Source: an uncultured Bacteroidia bacterium (GTDB taxonomy: Bacteria; Bacteroidota; Bacteroidia; Bacteroidales; Prolixibacteraceae). Taken from it: a stretch of DNA of 64,000 bases. Made by a program: the position numbers and the translations under genes. The notes beneath the pieces are model-generated. The model was not told where the DNA came from, did not search any database, and saw only the letters and a list, made by a program, of their open reading frames with translations. Of this stretch, positions 63,140-64,000 are shown piece after piece; the stretch's first letter is position 1, and the number at the start of each line of letters is the position of its first letter. The stretch spans positions 1 through 64,000 of the forward strand of contig CAIUAN010000030.1 in NCBI GenBank assembly GCA_903897145.1, in the 5' to 3' direction.

Positions 63140-63664
63140 GTGAAAAAACAACTAATCCTATGTCTATTTGCATGCTGTTGGATCTCTGCCAGTGCGAATG
63201 TAAAAAGTAAAGAAGTGTCAATTCTCAGAGATGGCATCTCTCTTTCCATTGCGGAAGGATGGAATGTTATCAGTAATGATTCAATTGGCAATAACGCATA
63301 CTACTTTTCGGCCGAGCGAGTTGGAAAAAAAGCTACTGGATTAATCACTATTACCTGGATTAACAAGGTTGAAGATCCTGAGAAAACGATGCTCCTAATT
63401 CAAAAGACGATGAAAAATGCGAATATTTATCGGAACCCAGGAATTGAATTTACAGCGATCGGAAATGAAAATTTCGAACTTTTTAAAACAAAGAATTGCC
63501 ATTATTCTGCGATTGTTAAGGAACAGAAAGTTGAAGGTTACATTTTTGTTTTTAATGCCTCAGGAAAGACCATATCCTTGTTCTTTCAGACAGGCCTGGA
63601 TGATAAAAAAATCAATTTTAAAGCCTTTGAACTCTTAAAGCAAACATTCAATTGTAGAGATTAA
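63140..63664 (+). CDS. Secreted protein of unknown function
   Basis: A 174-residue protein that starts with GTG at 63140 and has a clear signal peptide (KKQLILCLFACCWISASAN). The mature part begins with SKEVSILRDGISLSIAEGW and looks beta-rich, with a repeated pattern of short strands that recalls small PsbP/DUF1795-like lipid or surface proteins, but I cannot assign a family. Two Cys are in the leader region, one lies mid-protein in KTKNCHYS and one at the C-terminus (FNCRD), so the last two could pair. It sits 35 bases after the dipeptidase gene and may be cotranscribed. Confidence 0.7.
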   Translation: MKKQLILCLFACCWISASANVKSKEVSILRDGISLSIAEGWNVISNDSIGNNAYYFSAERVGKKATGLITITWINKVEDPEKTMLLIQKTMKNANIYRNPGIEFTAIGNENFELFKTKNCHYSAIVKEQKVEGYIFVFNASGKTISLFFQTGLDDKKINFKAFELLKQTFNCRD

Positions 63665-63749
63665 TGATCTTTATCTTGGATCTAGATCGCTATTATGGCA
63701 TGAAAAAAATTTAGTTGATCTTTTTTCACGCTTCTCTGATAACATAATC

Positions 63750-63757
63750 TATATTTG
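63750..63757 (+). promoter_or_regulatory. Candidate ugd promoter -7 element
   Basis: TATATTTG, exact TAnnTTTG match, 29 bases before the ATG. No clear -33 element at the standard distance. Confidence 0.45.
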
Positions 63758-63785
63758 TATATTGTTAAATAACCCTAGCTAAATC

Positions 63786-64000
63786 ATGAAAATTGCAATC
63801 GTAGGAAGCGGATATGTTGGACTGGTAACTGGAGCGTGTTTTGCAGAAGTTGGCATAGATGTCACGTGCGTTGATATTGATGCGACCAAGATTAGCAATT
63901 TAAAAAATGGCATTATCCCGATATACGAGCCTGGGCTTGATGATCTTATTAATCGGAATGCCAACAAAGGAAGATTGCAATTCACAACAAGTATAGAAGA
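63786..64000 (+). CDS. UDP-glucose/nucleotide-sugar dehydrogenase, 3' truncated
   Basis: The first 71 codons of a nucleotide-sugar dehydrogenase, cut by the window end. [21 protein letters not shown] holds the Rossmann NAD-binding GxGxxG, with the Asp of CVDIDATKI at the end of strand 2 and YEPGLDDLI after it. UDP-glucose 6-dehydrogenase is the usual member with this N-terminus, but other UDP-sugar dehydrogenases begin the same way, so no symbol is given. Confidence 0.88.
   Translation, partial: MKIAIVGSGYVGLVTGACFAEVGIDVTCVDIDATKISNLKNGIIPIYEPGLDDLINRNANKGRLQFTTSIE

Overview
This window comes from a chromosome of a member of the Bacteroidota. The evidence is low G+C, repeated promoter-like TAnnTTTG elements just upstream of starts, weak ribosome-binding sites, a DUF4293 protein, a Bacteroidota-style LptD, the pyrB-pyrI pair, and the order yidC-pyrG and zapA-rny. 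The gene content (pyrI, a long membrane pyrophosphatase, a C69 dipeptidase, plus a mevalonate pathway) suggests the Bacteroidales/Marinilabiliales side of the phylum, but that placement is inference. I recognise 48 protein genes, two of them cut by the window edges. I saw no tRNA or rRNA genes, CRISPR arrays, insertion sequences, prophage or broken genes. It is an ordinary, densely coded core region, and I found no clear new defence or mobile system.

Layout. 1-9.8 kb, all plus strand: the end of a biotin-dependent acyl-CoA carboxylase, an acyl-CoA dehydrogenase, then a mevalonate/isoprenoid block (type II IPP isomerase, class II HMG-CoA reductase, GYDIA-family GHMP kinase, diphosphomevalonate decarboxylase, mevalonate kinase), then lipA, a ferredoxin-NADP-type reductase and a small Cys-rich protein. 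9.8-15.8 kb, minus strand: yidC, pyrG and a DUF349 protein. 16-28 kb: trmD, an aldo/keto reductase, an AddB-like nuclease (minus), sucA-sucB and the membrane pyrophosphatase (minus). 28-40 kb: HAD phosphatase, M16 protease, mnmH-selD (2-selenouridine in tRNA), methylmalonyl-CoA epimerase (minus), a lipoamide-dehydrogenase-like flavoprotein lacking both redox cysteines, and purL. 40-49 kb: a secreted Dabb protein, a giant Sel1-repeat protein, an HD hydrolase, and an envelope group of lptD divergent from an amidase and an MlaD-like protein. 49-64 kb: dnaA, yigZ, pyrB-pyrI, a free-Met-sulfoxide reductase, DUF4293, a nucleoside phosphorylase, a SirB1-like protein, rny-zapA-coiled-coil (minus), M23 peptidase-anmK, C69 dipeptidase, a secreted unknown and the start of a UDP-glucose dehydrogenase.

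How they work together. The first block covers every step from HMG-CoA to IPP/DMAPP if the GYDIA kinase supplies the phosphomevalonate kinase step. HMG-CoA synthase is absent, and the neighbouring carboxylase and dehydrogenase raise the question of branched-chain acyl-CoA input. lipA makes the cofactor carried by SucB. The lptD/amidase/mlaD group and the M23-anmK pair deal with the outer membrane and peptidoglycan. zapA, its coiled-coil neighbour and dnaA deal with division and replication.

The points most worth a second look are the cysteine-less lipoamide-dehydrogenase homologue, a C-terminal domain apparently shared by the adjacent amidase and MlaD proteins, the GYDIA kinase in the mevalonate block, and a long hairpin with a T-run between zapA and rny.
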